From positions 1-33,742 of the IMG/VR virus record IMGVR_UViG_3300034060_001688: 33,742 nucleotides of DNA, one strand, 5' to 3'. The notes beneath the pieces were generated by a model. The model had not been told where the DNA came from, ran no database searches, and saw only the letters and a program-made list of their open reading frames with translations. This DNA is from a virus. Below are positions 1 through 7,463 of the stretch, in pieces. Within the stretch, counting starts at the first letter, position 1; each line of letters begins with the position of its first letter. A program made the translations under genes and the position numbers.

Positions 1-309
1 GCCGCTATCGGCGAGCACAATATCCCCGCGCCCAGCAAGGAGAGTGGCCGGGCGAGGCTCGCCCAGAAGCGCGCTCCCCATGTCTTCAAGCGAAGCCCAG
101 CCCAGACGGCGCATGACCCTTTGGCCGCCAAGGGCCGTGGTGTACCGCCCGCGCCAGAGGGCCGCGATATCCTCACCGCCAGTCAGGATCATGCGCGTCT
201 CGAATGCGAAGGTGGGGCAATCATGCAGGCCCCAGATAAAGGGCCGAACGCGGGCCGTATCTATGGCTGCGGCCAGAAGGCGTTCCCAGTGGTCAACGCG
301 GGCGCGCAT
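1..309 (-). CDS. DUF6950-like phage tail-module protein, C-terminus cut by window edge
   Basis: This minus-strand frame starts at ATG 309 and stays open to the left edge, so only the first 103 residues are visible. The start overlaps the stop of the upstream gene as TAATG, which fixes it by translational coupling. The protein begins MRARVDHWERLLAAAI and contains WGLHDCPTFAFE near residues 26-37, the WG-x-HDC pattern I associate with DUF6950 phage proteins. It is the most distal tail-module gene in view, in the zone where related phages place tail-tip peptidases and similar proteins. Whether C31 or any other residue is catalytic cannot be judged from this fragment, and the family call comes from pattern memory only. 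Confidence 0.6.
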   Translation of the reverse strand, partial: MRARVDHWERLLAAAIDTARVRPFIWGLHDCPTFAFETRMILTGGEDIAALWRGRYTTALGGQRVMRRLGWASLEDMGSALLGEPRPATLLAGRGDIVLADSG

Positions 310-869
310 TATCCGCGTCCCCAGGTGATTTCGCGGTCCTGGATCGCGGTGACATATTCGAACCCGAGATCGCCGGGAAAGAGGACCTGCTGGCTTTCAT
401 GGGTGTAGCGCCAGGCGCGCGGTACGGTCAGATCGATCAGACGGCTTTCATAGCTGATGGTGATCGTGCAGCTGTCGGCATCATCCTTGATTTCAGGAAC
501 ATCAAGCCGACCCGAGAAAGCCTGAACTGGATCGGCAATGACACTGCCGTTTTCACCGCGTAGGCCAAGCCAGACCCGTCCCGGCAGCCCCTGGCGCGCT
601 TCCGCGATCGCCATCTGCACCAGATCGAGCGGTACGCCCGAAAGGGATATGGCTGTGCCGCCCGCCACAACCTCTCCGGTTTCTTCGATCGATCCCAGCC
701 CCAGGAGCGTCCCCGCGCCCGACCATGCTTTGCCGTTCCAGGTGATCCCGCCAAGCCCTGACCAGAGCCGCACCCAGCCCGACGCGAATTGGCCCTCGAA
801 GAAGATGACTGGCCGAAGGGTTTGATCCGCCAGTGCAGAACTAAAAGCGACGGTGAGATCGCGGCCCAT
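309..869 (-). CDS. Conserved distal tail protein, function unknown
   Basis: This 186 aa protein follows the tape measure gene by two positions and is translationally coupled on both sides: its ATG overlaps the upstream stop (ATGA at 869) and its TAA overlaps the next ATG. It is beta-rich by eye, with many Gly, Trp and Val residues, and has no signal peptide or membrane segment. Position after the tape measure is typical of distal tail, hub or tail-tip components in siphophages. The start MGRDLTVAFSSALAD loosely resembles N-termini of phage proteins that set up the baseplate hub, but I cannot name a family. The role as a virion component is inferred from operon position. Confidence 0.6.
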   Translation of the reverse strand: MGRDLTVAFSSALADQTLRPVIFFEGQFASGWVRLWSGLGGITWNGKAWSGAGTLLGLGSIEETGEVVAGGTAISLSGVPLDLVQMAIAEARQGLPGRVWLGLRGENGSVIADPVQAFSGRLDVPEIKDDADSCTITISYESRLIDLTVPRAWRYTHESQQVLFPGDLGFEYVTAIQDREITWGRG

Positions 870-1456
870 CAGAGCGCCTCCCGCGCAGATATCGTGAAGC
901 GGTGCTGGTCCACCCGGCCGATGATCGAGGGGACCGGTGCCGTCAGGCGCAAAAGGACCGACGGGGCATCAAGACCAAGCAGCGTGCCGACTGGGACCGA
1001 GGCCCTGAGCGGCGGGACAAAGCTGATCACCGCCTCACTTCCGAATGGCGTGACATCTGCGGTTACTTGGTAAAGCCGAGCGGTTGCGTCCGATCCGAGC
1101 TGGAAGAAATCCCCCGCACCCAGACCAAGTCCCCAACCTGCCGTGCGCAAGGTGGAGGCTCCCGCCACCTGCGCCTCGGTAACATAAGGATTGCCCGCTG
1201 CCACCGGCACTTCGATCGAGGGATCGGGAAAGAGGAACCGGCCCCGAAGGCCACCAAGCGCAGTGAAGAAGGCCGAGAGCCTCCGGGCCTTGGCGCCTTG
1301 GGTTACCGCCATCTCGATCTGATACTCCCACCACGACGCGCCCCAGTCTTGGATCTGCGAGGTGCCGGTAAAGGGCGAGCGGGCCTCGGCCACAGATGCG
1401 ACGAGCCGCCGCTCAAGGGAGGACACGAGCGTCAGGGGCAAGACAGGAATGGCCAT
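869..1456 (-). CDS. Phage minor tail protein downstream of tape measure
   Basis: This 195 aa protein begins MAIPVLPLTL one base after the tape measure gene ends. No catalytic motif, membrane segment or signal peptide is visible. The centre contains FFTALGGLRGRFLFPDP (around residues 63-79), a pattern seen in phage proteins that form the distal tail or tail-tip complex. The same slot in lambda holds gpM and gpL. I do not recognise a named domain with confidence. It overlaps the next gene by four bases, so the block 309-3935 is very likely co-translated. A structural tail role is inferred from location and coupling. Confidence 0.6.
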   Translation of the reverse strand: MAIPVLPLTLVSSLERRLVASVAEARSPFTGTSQIQDWGASWWEYQIEMAVTQGAKARRLSAFFTALGGLRGRFLFPDPSIEVPVAAGNPYVTEAQVAGASTLRTAGWGLGLGAGDFFQLGSDATARLYQVTADVTPFGSEAVISFVPPLRASVPVGTLLGLDAPSVLLRLTAPVPSIIGRVDQHRFTISAREAL

Positions 1457-1457
1457 C

Positions 1458-3935
1458 TCAGATCACCTGGCCCCGGCGTCGCCCATCTGCGACGCTTTCT
1501 TTGGCAATACGCGCAATCTCCGGAATGGCCGCGCGAAGGCGCGCGTCAATTTGCTCGGCCACGCCCATCTGCGCGCCGCGCGCATCGATTTGGATGCTGA
1601 ACCCGGCTCCGGCTTGGGACCCGCGTCCATAATCCGCTGCCTCTCGTCGGTCTAAAACCCGCTCGCCACGTTGCAAGATGGTCGGGACTTCATCCGGCCT
1701 CAGGCCCGCCCAACCGCCTGAATGCATCCGCGGCGCAGCGGCGAAGGCCAAGGCTGGTACATTGCGACGATGGCCTGACAACCCCACGATGCCACCCGCA
1801 TGGGAGACTGCAGCGGTCAAAGAGCCTCCGCCGAAGACACCCGAGAGCGCAGATGCCAGTGGACCCAAGACCGCGTTGCGGAAGGCCAGTGTCGCAAGAT
1901 CGGCGAGGATCGAGGAGACCAACGATTTGAAGTCGAACTTGCCGGTGGTGACAAACTGCCGAAAGGCGTTCTCAGCAGAGGAGAAGGCCGAGGTGAGCGT
2001 CTCGCCAAGCCCTTTGCCCCAGTCCATCGCGCCCTTGGCATAATCAGCGAGGGATTTAGTGACTTGCGCCCAGCCGGTTGCAGCCTCTTCGGCCGCGGCC
2101 TTTGCTGCGCCACCGGCTCCTCCTGCTGATCGGCCAGCGTCTTCAAACCCGTCTGAGAGCGCACCAGCCGCCGCGGCCGCGCCGTTCAGCGCGTCTTCGC
2201 CCTCGGTACCCGCACCGGTCATCGCCGCCCTGAGGGCTTCCCAAGCTGTCATTGGGCGTGAGGCTGCCTCCGACAACATGCCGGCCGCCTCGCCAAACCC
2301 TGCCGCACGCGATCGCGCAGCCTCAGCCATGCTCCCAAAGAGGTCTGGGGCGTCGATATAGGTGGTTCCCATGGCAGCACGGAAAGCATCAGCTGCTGCC
2401 GTGCCCGCGGCGGATGCTGCGCCCTCGAAGGGATTGGTAATCCCGCCAAGATCCACCGCCTCCAGCGTGCCGATTTTCAGTCCACCCTCGCCCGTGGCCC
2501 AGTCGGGCAGGAGGGCGAGGGCCGCGTTCAGCCCTTCGATGAAGCTGTTGATGCGCGTGACCACCGCATTCAGCATGGACTCGACGCCACCGATCAGTCC
2601 ATTCGCCGCTTGATAGGCAAAATCCCCGATCGCTTGCGGCAGCGCGCCCCAGATCGCCTTCACCGCATCAAACGACCCCTGGAACGTCCCGACCGCAGAA
2701 TTGCCCCAACCCACGACAGCCGTCAGTGCCGCTTGCAGCCCGTCGTAAATCCCTGCCTGCGCGCGCGCCCAGCCTGTTTCGACGCGAGACCAGGCTGCTG
2801 TGGCCGCCAGCGCAAGGCGGTCCCAGGCCTCTGCCGCGACATCGCGCAAGAGGCCAAAGGCGGCGCCAACCCCGCCAACTTTTGCGACCAGTTGCGTGAA
2901 CTGATAAACAAGTTCGCCCGCGCCAACGATCAGTGCGCCGATCCCCGTGCGGATCAAGGCTCCACGCAGAAAGACCAATGCTGTGGCGAGGCCCTTCACG
3001 GAGAGGGCCGCCGCCGCCAGCCCTGCCACCCAGCGCCCCGCCATCAGGGTGGCAAAGGTTGCAGCATAGGTTGTGATGCGGCCAAGGTTTTCGAGCACGG
3101 CCGTGAAGGCGCGGTTGATCGGACCGCCTGTCTCGGCAAGGCGGACAAACCCCTCGGCAAGGGCTGTCACCGCGGGTGCGAGTGCGGCGCCGATTTGATT
3201 GCGCATGCCCTCAAAAACCTGACCCACGCCAACGAGTGCCACCTGTGTCCGCCGCAGGGCTGTGAGCGTCCGCTGGTCCAAAACCACGCCCAGTCCCTCG
3301 GCCCGCTCGCCAAGCCGCGTCATCTCAACACCACCGTGTTGCAAAAGTGGAATGAGGCGTGTGGCATCTGAGGCCATCGCCTCGAGATAAAAAGTCATCT
3401 CCTGTTGGTTGACGCCCGCCTTCTCCAGGCTCGAGACATAAAGCTGCAGCGCCTCGGGCCCCGACAGCCTCGCAAACTGCTCTGCCGTGACGCCCACCTT
3501 CGGGGCGATGTTCTCAAAAAAGTCCGCCATCGGGCCGCCGCCCGTTTGCAGGAAGTCCCCAACCCGGTCGTTCACGTCCTTCAGGATATCGGCGAGCTTT
3601 TCCTGTTCGATCCCAACCGTGCTTGAGGCCGCCGACCAGCGCTGGAATGCCTCTGGCGTGGCGTTGGCGATCTGCGCAAATTGGCTGATCTCATTGGCTG
3701 CCGCGACCGTCGATCGCACCATGGCACCAAGCGCTGTCGCCAAGGCAGCCGTCGCCGCGCCGGCAGCCACCCCAGTGCGGCGCCAAAAGGCTTCCATTCG
3801 CCGATTGGCTGCCTCCATTTCGCGGCTCAGACGTCCAAGACCACGCGCCCCAGCCTCGCCAACGCCTTCGAGCTCCGCACGAACCTGCCGTCCGCCGGTC
3901 GCAGAGAGGCGAACGGAGACCTGTTTGGTGGCCAT
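1458..3935 (-). CDS. Phage tail tape measure protein
   Basis: At 825 aa this is the longest protein in the tail block. It sets tail length and is packed in the tail tube. The N-terminal part (residues 1-60) resembles the start of many tape measure proteins, with an Ala/Arg-rich helical stretch. Long helical segments and a hydrophobic region rich in Ala, Gly and Leu (about 290-345) follow. The C-terminal part, WGKGLGETLTSAFSSAENAF and then a short FDFKSLVSSILADL-type helix, matches the conserved C-terminus of lambda-type tape measures. The ATG at 3935 has an AGGAAA ribosome site eight bases upstream. It follows the frameshifted chaperone gene, the standard siphophage order. The GC-rich third positions and compositional bias match its neighbours. 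Confidence 0.92.
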   Translation of the reverse strand: MATKQVSVRLSATGGRQVRAELEGVGEAGARGLGRLSREMEAANRRMEAFWRRTGVAAGAATAALATALGAMVRSTVAAANEISQFAQIANATPEAFQRWSAASSTVGIEQEKLADILKDVNDRVGDFLQTGGGPMADFFENIAPKVGVTAEQFARLSGPEALQLYVSSLEKAGVNQQEMTFYLEAMASDATRLIPLLQHGGVEMTRLGERAEGLGVVLDQRTLTALRRTQVALVGVGQVFEGMRNQIGAALAPAVTALAEGFVRLAETGGPINRAFTAVLENLGRITTYAATFATLMAGRWVAGLAAAALSVKGLATALVFLRGALIRTGIGALIVGAGELVYQFTQLVAKVGGVGAAFGLLRDVAAEAWDRLALAATAAWSRVETGWARAQAGIYDGLQAALTAVVGWGNSAVGTFQGSFDAVKAIWGALPQAIGDFAYQAANGLIGGVESMLNAVVTRINSFIEGLNAALALLPDWATGEGGLKIGTLEAVDLGGITNPFEGAASAAGTAAADAFRAAMGTTYIDAPDLFGSMAEAARSRAAGFGEAAGMLSEAASRPMTAWEALRAAMTGAGTEGEDALNGAAAAAGALSDGFEDAGRSAGGAGGAAKAAAEEAATGWAQVTKSLADYAKGAMDWGKGLGETLTSAFSSAENAFRQFVTTGKFDFKSLVSSILADLATLAFRNAVLGPLASALSGVFGGGSLTAAVSHAGGIVGLSGHRRNVPALAFAAAPRMHSGGWAGLRPDEVPTILQRGERVLDRREAADYGRGSQAGAGFSIQIDARGAQMGVAEQIDARLRAAIPEIARIAKESVADGRRRGQVI

Positions 3936-3983
3936 GTCGTCAGTTTCCTGTGGTTGGTGACATCGCTCGCGAACTGAACGGTG

Positions 3984-4681
3984 TCATCGGGCAGCACTGG
4001 TCGTGGCCCGTGTCTCTTCATTGATCGTTCGCACCATGACCGCCTCAATCGGGGGCAGCAGCTCGGCGATCGCCAAGGCGGATATGCCCAGCGCTCCGCC
4101 GAGCTGCAGGGCTGCACCCATGTCCCAGCCGATGACCAAGGTCCCTGCGACCCGCATCTGTCCGCCGAGGCGCAGGACCAGATCCCAGACCTGCCAGCCC
4201 TCCACAGTCTGCGGTGCGTTCAGCCGCGCCGGGCACTCTGGGCATGGGCCAGTGCAGGCTGTGCAATAGTCTCCGCCCCCGCCGAAGTCCCATTCGGCAA
4301 GAGCGGTGAGGCGTTTTTTTCAGCGTCCAGGATCATTGCGCGGGCGACGTATTTGGTCTGGAAGGCCTCAAAGATCGGCCAGATGTCGAGGAGGGCGTCG
4401 ATGCCCTGGGGCGACACGGACAGCGCGTTGCCATCCGCATCGCCAACACCCTCCCAATCGGTGACCACGATCCGCGCTACGGCCTTGGCCATCACAAGTC
4501 CGATGCTGTCAGTGTCGATGTCTGCCAGCCCAGGTGCGGTGCCTTCGGGCAGTGTGATCAGACCCTGCGCGTCCTTGCGCGCGGCCATCATGGTCGCGGT
4601 GGTCAGGGGCGCGACCTGCAGGCGCACGCCATGGCCAAGATCGAGCCAATCTGGCCCGGTGTTCAGGTTCAGGCGCAGCAT
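3984..4681 (-). CDS. Tail assembly chaperone GT-type fusion made by -1 frameshift (C-terminal part DUF7697-like)
   Basis: Reading starts at ATG 4681 and shifts -1 at A AAA AAC (4313-4319), after which the -1 frame is open with no stop to 3984. The fusion is 232 aa: 123 residues shared with the short product, then 109 from the new frame. The new part carries Cys140, 143, 147 and 150 (CTACTGPCPEC), and then the 73 aa frame starting VEGWQVWDLVLRLGG at 4205, which would usually be called a separate DUF7697 gene from a GTG. In lambda, gpG and gpGT arise by the same kind of slip and chaperone the tape measure during tail assembly. Position between tail tube and tape measure is identical. Family similarity to lambda GT is by arrangement, not by sequence. 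Whether the 73 aa part is also made alone is unknown. Confidence 0.78.
4220..4681 (-). CDS. Tail assembly chaperone, short (G-type) product
   Basis: This is the unshifted product, 153 aa, beginning MLRLNLNTGPDWLDLGHG. A longer frame reaching 4759 exists but overlaps the tail tube gene deeply. ATG 4681 sits two bases after the tube gene stop, so it is preferred. The protein is acidic and helical with no catalytic motif. It contains the slippery heptamer at codons 121-123 (GAA AAA AAC). After it, ribosomes that do not slip add 30 residues (ASPLLPNGTSAG onwards) and stop at 4220. Its place between tail tube and tape measure, and the frameshift signal, identify it as the abundant tail chaperone; sequence alone would leave it a hypothetical protein. 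Confidence 0.75.
   Translation of the reverse strand: MLRLNLNTGPDWLDLGHGVRLQVAPLTTATMMAARKDAQGLITLPEGTAPGLADIDTDSIGLVMAKAVARIVVTDWEGVGDADGNALSVSPQGIDALLDIWPIFEAFQTKYVARAMILDAEKNASPLLPNGTSAGAETIAQPALAHAQSARRG
4313..4319 (-). promoter_or_regulatory. Slippery heptamer A AAA AAC for -1 ribosomal frameshift
   Basis: On the minus strand seven A residues and a C (4320-4313) give GAA AAA AAC in the zero frame, which is exactly the X XXY YYZ layout. A shift of -1 enters a frame that is open for 109 codons and contains the downstream DUF7697-like region. No stimulatory hairpin was worked out; the GGGGGCGGAG stretch about 40 bases downstream is a possible part of one. Confidence 0.8.
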
Positions 4682-4683
4682 GT

Positions 4684-5622
4684 TCAATACCCCACAATCG
4701 TGTTGGTCAGGACGACCGTGCACATTCTCCCCGGATCCGCAGCGACCGCGGCCTGCCAATCGAAGGTCGCCTGAATGCCTTGTGGCCCCGCAATTTCGAC
4801 GCGCGGTCGGGGCAGATAGACGGCATGAGCGGTGAGTTTCAGCGCTACGCCGCCGGCAACCGCATACTCGAACTCCAGCGTGCAGGCCTCGCCGTTGATG
4901 GCTTGGGTCACCAGAGCCTGATCTGCAAAGCGCACGGCGATATTGCCAGTGAGCGCCGCAATCGACGGGTCGGCACCCTCGATCTTGCCGTCGGCACGGA
5001 TGGTCTCCACCCGGTCGAGGTTGTTGGCATAGGTGATGTCCGCCGTGACCACATTGCCGATCGGCTGGCCGTTGCGCTTGATTGATCCGTTGAAGTGACC
5101 AAAGCGCGTCAGCGCCAGATCCGCCAGAGTGCCCGCCGTTGAGGCCGTCGCCGCGGTCTCGCCCTGTGCGATCACGCGTGCGGTCGCAGTCAAAAGCCCG
5201 GTGCGCCCCATCTGCCAGCTCAGACTGTCGAGTTTGCAGCCGGCATACATCGCATAGCGCGGCACCTCCGGCATGCCGGTCTCGATGGCAAAGGACGGTA
5301 GGTTCCAGTTCCCGGACTGGAAGGTATGGGTCTTGGTGGTCGTGCCGCTGGTCGTGGGTGCACCAAAGGCAGCCTTGAGCCAGAAACCGATCGAGGCCGC
5401 GTCGATCGGGATCACCACATCGCCGTCGCAGGTCACCGCATCCTTGATCGGCGCCAGCGGATCGCGGCCGTAGCCCAGGAGTTCCGAGGCAAGGAGCGGC
5501 TGCTCTGCCCCGAGCGTGGTGCTGGCGAACGGCATCCGCGTGAAGCCGCTTGCAGGCGGTGTTCCATAGGTCGTCTCGAACGCCAGCGCCATCTGCGCCC
5601 GCGCCCCTTGGGCTCGTGCCAT
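4684..5622 (-). CDS. Phage tail tube protein
   Basis: This 312 aa protein begins MARAQGARAQMALAFETTYG, followed by TPPASGFTRMPFAST. An N-terminus of this type, ALAFETTYGTPP, is shared by many phage tail tube (major tail) proteins. It polymerises into the non-contractile tail tube. The rest is beta-rich with repeated Thr, Gly and Val and no enzymatic motif. It is first in the tail block after the tail completion genes and is immediately followed by the chaperone pair, the expected siphophage order. The 122-base gap upstream (5623-5744) is the only sizeable gap in the late operon apart from the moron insertions and holds the divergent start of the bactofilin gene. The assignment is firm on context and moderately firm on sequence. 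Confidence 0.85.
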   Translation of the reverse strand: MARAQGARAQMALAFETTYGTPPASGFTRMPFASTTLGAEQPLLASELLGYGRDPLAPIKDAVTCDGDVVIPIDAASIGFWLKAAFGAPTTSGTTTKTHTFQSGNWNLPSFAIETGMPEVPRYAMYAGCKLDSLSWQMGRTGLLTATARVIAQGETAATASTAGTLADLALTRFGHFNGSIKRNGQPIGNVVTADITYANNLDRVETIRADGKIEGADPSIAALTGNIAVRFADQALVTQAINGEACTLEFEYAVAGGVALKLTAHAVYLPRPRVEIAGPQGIQATFDWQAAVAADPGRMCTVVLTNTIVGY

Positions 5623-5744
5623 TTTTTTATCCTTTTTGCAGGTTTGCGGTTATACGCGCAGAGTGCAAATTGACTGCGCAATCAATCGCAGGCGCATTTT
5701 TGTTGATCCTAACCTAAAACCCTCAGGCTTAAGGCTGACGACGA

Positions 5745-6119
5745 ATGAACTCTCCAACATCGACCGCAGGCAAGCCCTCTGTGCTTGCGCCTGATCTCGA
5801 AGTCATTGGTGATATTACGAGCAAAGGCCCTTTGGTGGTGCAAGCGCGTGTTGTCGGCAATATCACCGGTGACATCGTGACCATCGAGCACTGGTCCAAT
5901 GTAAAGGGTGACATCGAGGCTAGGCATGCCGCGATTGAAGGCGTCGTTGTCGGAGCCGTCGTCGCAAGCGATGTGCGGGTCGCACATTCGGGTCAGATCA
6001 ACGGCTCTGTTCATTACGCCAAGCTAACCGTTAAAGCAGGGGCGGTGATCGAAGGTCACTTGAGAAAGATCGCTCCAGCGCCTGAATTCGTTCAGGCGAG
6101 CGCATCCACAAGCGAATAA
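5745..6119 (+). CDS. Bactofilin-family polymer-forming protein carried in the tail operon
   Basis: This 124 aa protein has the short-repeat right-handed beta-helix signature of bactofilins (DUF583): LEVIGDITSKGPLVVQARV, VGNITGDIVTIEHWSNVKG, then regularly spaced Val/Ile-Gly turns to about residue 108, with short disordered tails. Bactofilins polymerise without nucleotide and scaffold cell-envelope processes. It reads against the late operon, between the tail tube and tail completion genes, and its last 28 bases overlap the 3' end of the convergent gene. The upstream 122 bases are AT-richer than the surroundings and hold TTGATC at about 5704 as a weak -35 candidate. It behaves as a phage moron with its own promoter. 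Its role in the lysogen is not known. Confidence 0.88.
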   Translation: MNSPTSTAGKPSVLAPDLEVIGDITSKGPLVVQARVVGNITGDIVTIEHWSNVKGDIEARHAAIEGVVVGAVVASDVRVAHSGQINGSVHYAKLTVKAGAVIEGHLRKIAPAPEFVQASASTSE

Positions 6120-6514
6120 TGCAAAATGATGGGTACGACCGCCGCCTTGAGGCTGGCCGCGCCCTCTATCGCCTGATCAACGTGCTCTGGCGCCTCGGCC
6201 TCCACCCAATCGCATAGGCCGCGTAACGTGCGGTCTGCTGCGATCACAGTACCGATCTGCGCCGCAATGGCGTCGAAGAGCGCGTCTCGTGCGGTGCTAC
6301 TTTGCACGATCACTTCGAGTTCAGCCCGGTGCTGGTAATGATACGTGAGTGGCGACAGTGTGACGCCTGGCTCGCCAGGATTGCCGTCACGCAGGATCAT
6401 CAGGCCTGAGGGTGGGATCCGCTCGGGCAAGACCTCGCCGCGTAGCACTGGCACATGGGGGATCGTGCGCAAAAGGTCTGCGAGCGCGGTCAGTATGGTT
6501 TCGCGGGGCGTCAT
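6092..6514 (-). CDS. Tail completion or tail terminator-like protein
   Basis: The protein is 140 aa if started at ATG 6514, which overlaps the upstream stop as ATGA; a GTG or ATG further up (6535) would be inside the previous gene. It begins MTPRETILTALADLLRTIPH and contains ELEVIVQSS and an I-G-x-V segment, the alpha-beta layout expected of tail terminators such as lambda gpU and similar neck proteins. Proteins of this kind are sometimes annotated acyl-CoA transferase by error. It sits between DUF6441 and tail tube genes, where a tail terminator is expected. Its last codons overlap the bactofilin 3' end. The function is inferred from position and size. Confidence 0.6.
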   Translation of the reverse strand: MTPRETILTALADLLRTIPHVPVLRGEVLPERIPPSGLMILRDGNPGEPGVTLSPLTYHYQHRAELEVIVQSSTARDALFDAIAAQIGTVIAADRTLRGLCDWVEAEAPEHVDQAIEGAASLKAAVVPIILHYSLVDALA

Positions 6515-7143
6515 GCGAGTTTTCCTTCCATCCAATTCGCTACGATCGCGCCCGGGATACGCTCATGCGCGGCCTTGGCATCGCGTATGAGATCAAGCCG
6601 CTTGCGAAGCTTGACCTGTGGCACCAGCAGGAAGATCGGCACGGTGGTTGCACCGCGCCCAGTCTTTGACCGCGAGCCCACAGCGAGGCCTCTGCTGTTC
6701 AGCCTCCCCTCGGCCACCAGCAGGCTCGGGCCACGGGGGCGATAGACGAAGCGCAACCGGATGCCCCGACGACGTTCCCATTCGCCCGGTGTGATGCGCC
6801 CACCGCGAGTGGATTTGCCCGCGGCAGGTGTTGGGATCGCCAGCCAGAAGCCGGATTTGGAGCGGATCAGCGGGCCTTCTTCATGCGCGCCGATGATTAC
6901 GGGCGCGTTCGACCACACCAGCGCGGCGGCATTTAGGCTGTCCTTGCCCTTCGGAAACTGCTCGGAGCGTATGGTGCGTGCCAGGCGCGTACCGAGGCCT
7001 GCTCCAGTGATCTGGCCGCGCCAGGCGGTCTTGAGACTGCCCGCTGCCTCACCGATGGCCTTGCTCACGGCGCGTTCGCCTGCCTTGATCTCTGCAGCCA
7101 TCATCGCCTGAAGATTGCCGGTGATGTCCATGCGGATGTTCAT
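6511..7143 (-). CDS. DUF6441-family head-tail connector protein
   Basis: This 210 aa basic protein begins MNIRMDITGNLQAMMAAEIKAG. It has SLKTAWRGQITGAGLGTRLA around residues 36-55 and VYRPRGPSLLVAEGRLN around 133-149, which I recognise as the DUF6441 pattern of phage proteins found at this locus. Position between the head-tail joining protein and tail terminator suggests a neck role comparable to lambda gpZ. Start ATG 7143 overlaps the upstream stop, and its own stop overlaps the next ATG, so translation is coupled across three genes. No catalytic motif is seen. Confidence 0.7.
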   Translation of the reverse strand: MNIRMDITGNLQAMMAAEIKAGERAVSKAIGEAAGSLKTAWRGQITGAGLGTRLARTIRSEQFPKGKDSLNAAALVWSNAPVIIGAHEEGPLIRSKSGFWLAIPTPAAGKSTRGGRITPGEWERRRGIRLRFVYRPRGPSLLVAEGRLNSRGLAVGSRSKTGRGATTVPIFLLVPQVKLRKRLDLIRDAKAAHERIPGAIVANWMEGKLA

Positions 7144-7451
7144 GCTGGTGCTGCCTCGATGGTCCAGATCAGCCGCTCCCGATCACGGATCGGCTCGCCC
7201 TGGATCAGGAATGTCTCATCCCCGATGAGGATCTGCTCGTCTGGGCGGGGCGCGGGAAGCTCAGAGACGCGCACATCAAAGCGCATGGTCTCTGAGACCA
7301 GACGCGCTGCCCCGAATGTGGTCACATCATCATTGCGCCGCGGGATGATGCGGATGCGGGTGAACTGCCCTTCGCTGTCGCGATGCCAGGCCTCATGGGC
7401 GAGGTTTGGATCAGCGAAGAGCAGATCAACTGCCACGGCAAAGGCCGTCAT
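7140..7451 (-). CDS. Head-tail joining protein (gpFII-like)
   Basis: This 103 aa protein begins MTAFAVAVDLLFADPNLAHE. It contains VSELPAPRPDEQILIGDETF with a C-terminal beta-rich part ending LIWTIEAAPA. Small proteins of this type after the major capsid gene act as head-tail joining proteins in lambda-like phages (gpFII). Its start lies 12 bases after the capsid gene ends and it overlaps the next gene by four bases. The family call rests on size, the L-I-G-D-E motif area, and location. Confidence 0.7.
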   Translation of the reverse strand: MTAFAVAVDLLFADPNLAHEAWHRDSEGQFTRIRIIPRRNDDVTTFGAARLVSETMRFDVRVSELPAPRPDEQILIGDETFLIQGEPIRDRERLIWTIEAAPA

Positions 7452-7463
7452 GGCTCGGCGTCC

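Noticed and set aside
902-1600. 232 aa plus-strand frame across two tail genes
   Set aside because: It spans the boundary of two coupled minus-strand genes and has a shadow-type Arg/Pro composition.
2610-3371. 253 aa plus-strand frame opposite the tape measure gene
   Set aside because: Arg/Cys-rich composition without a motif or ribosome site; the tape measure frame is well supported.
3984-4205. Stand-alone DUF7697 gene from a GTG at 4205
   Set aside because: The upstream -1 frame is open back to a canonical slippery site, so it is better explained as the C-terminal part of the frameshift product. Separate initiation is not excluded.
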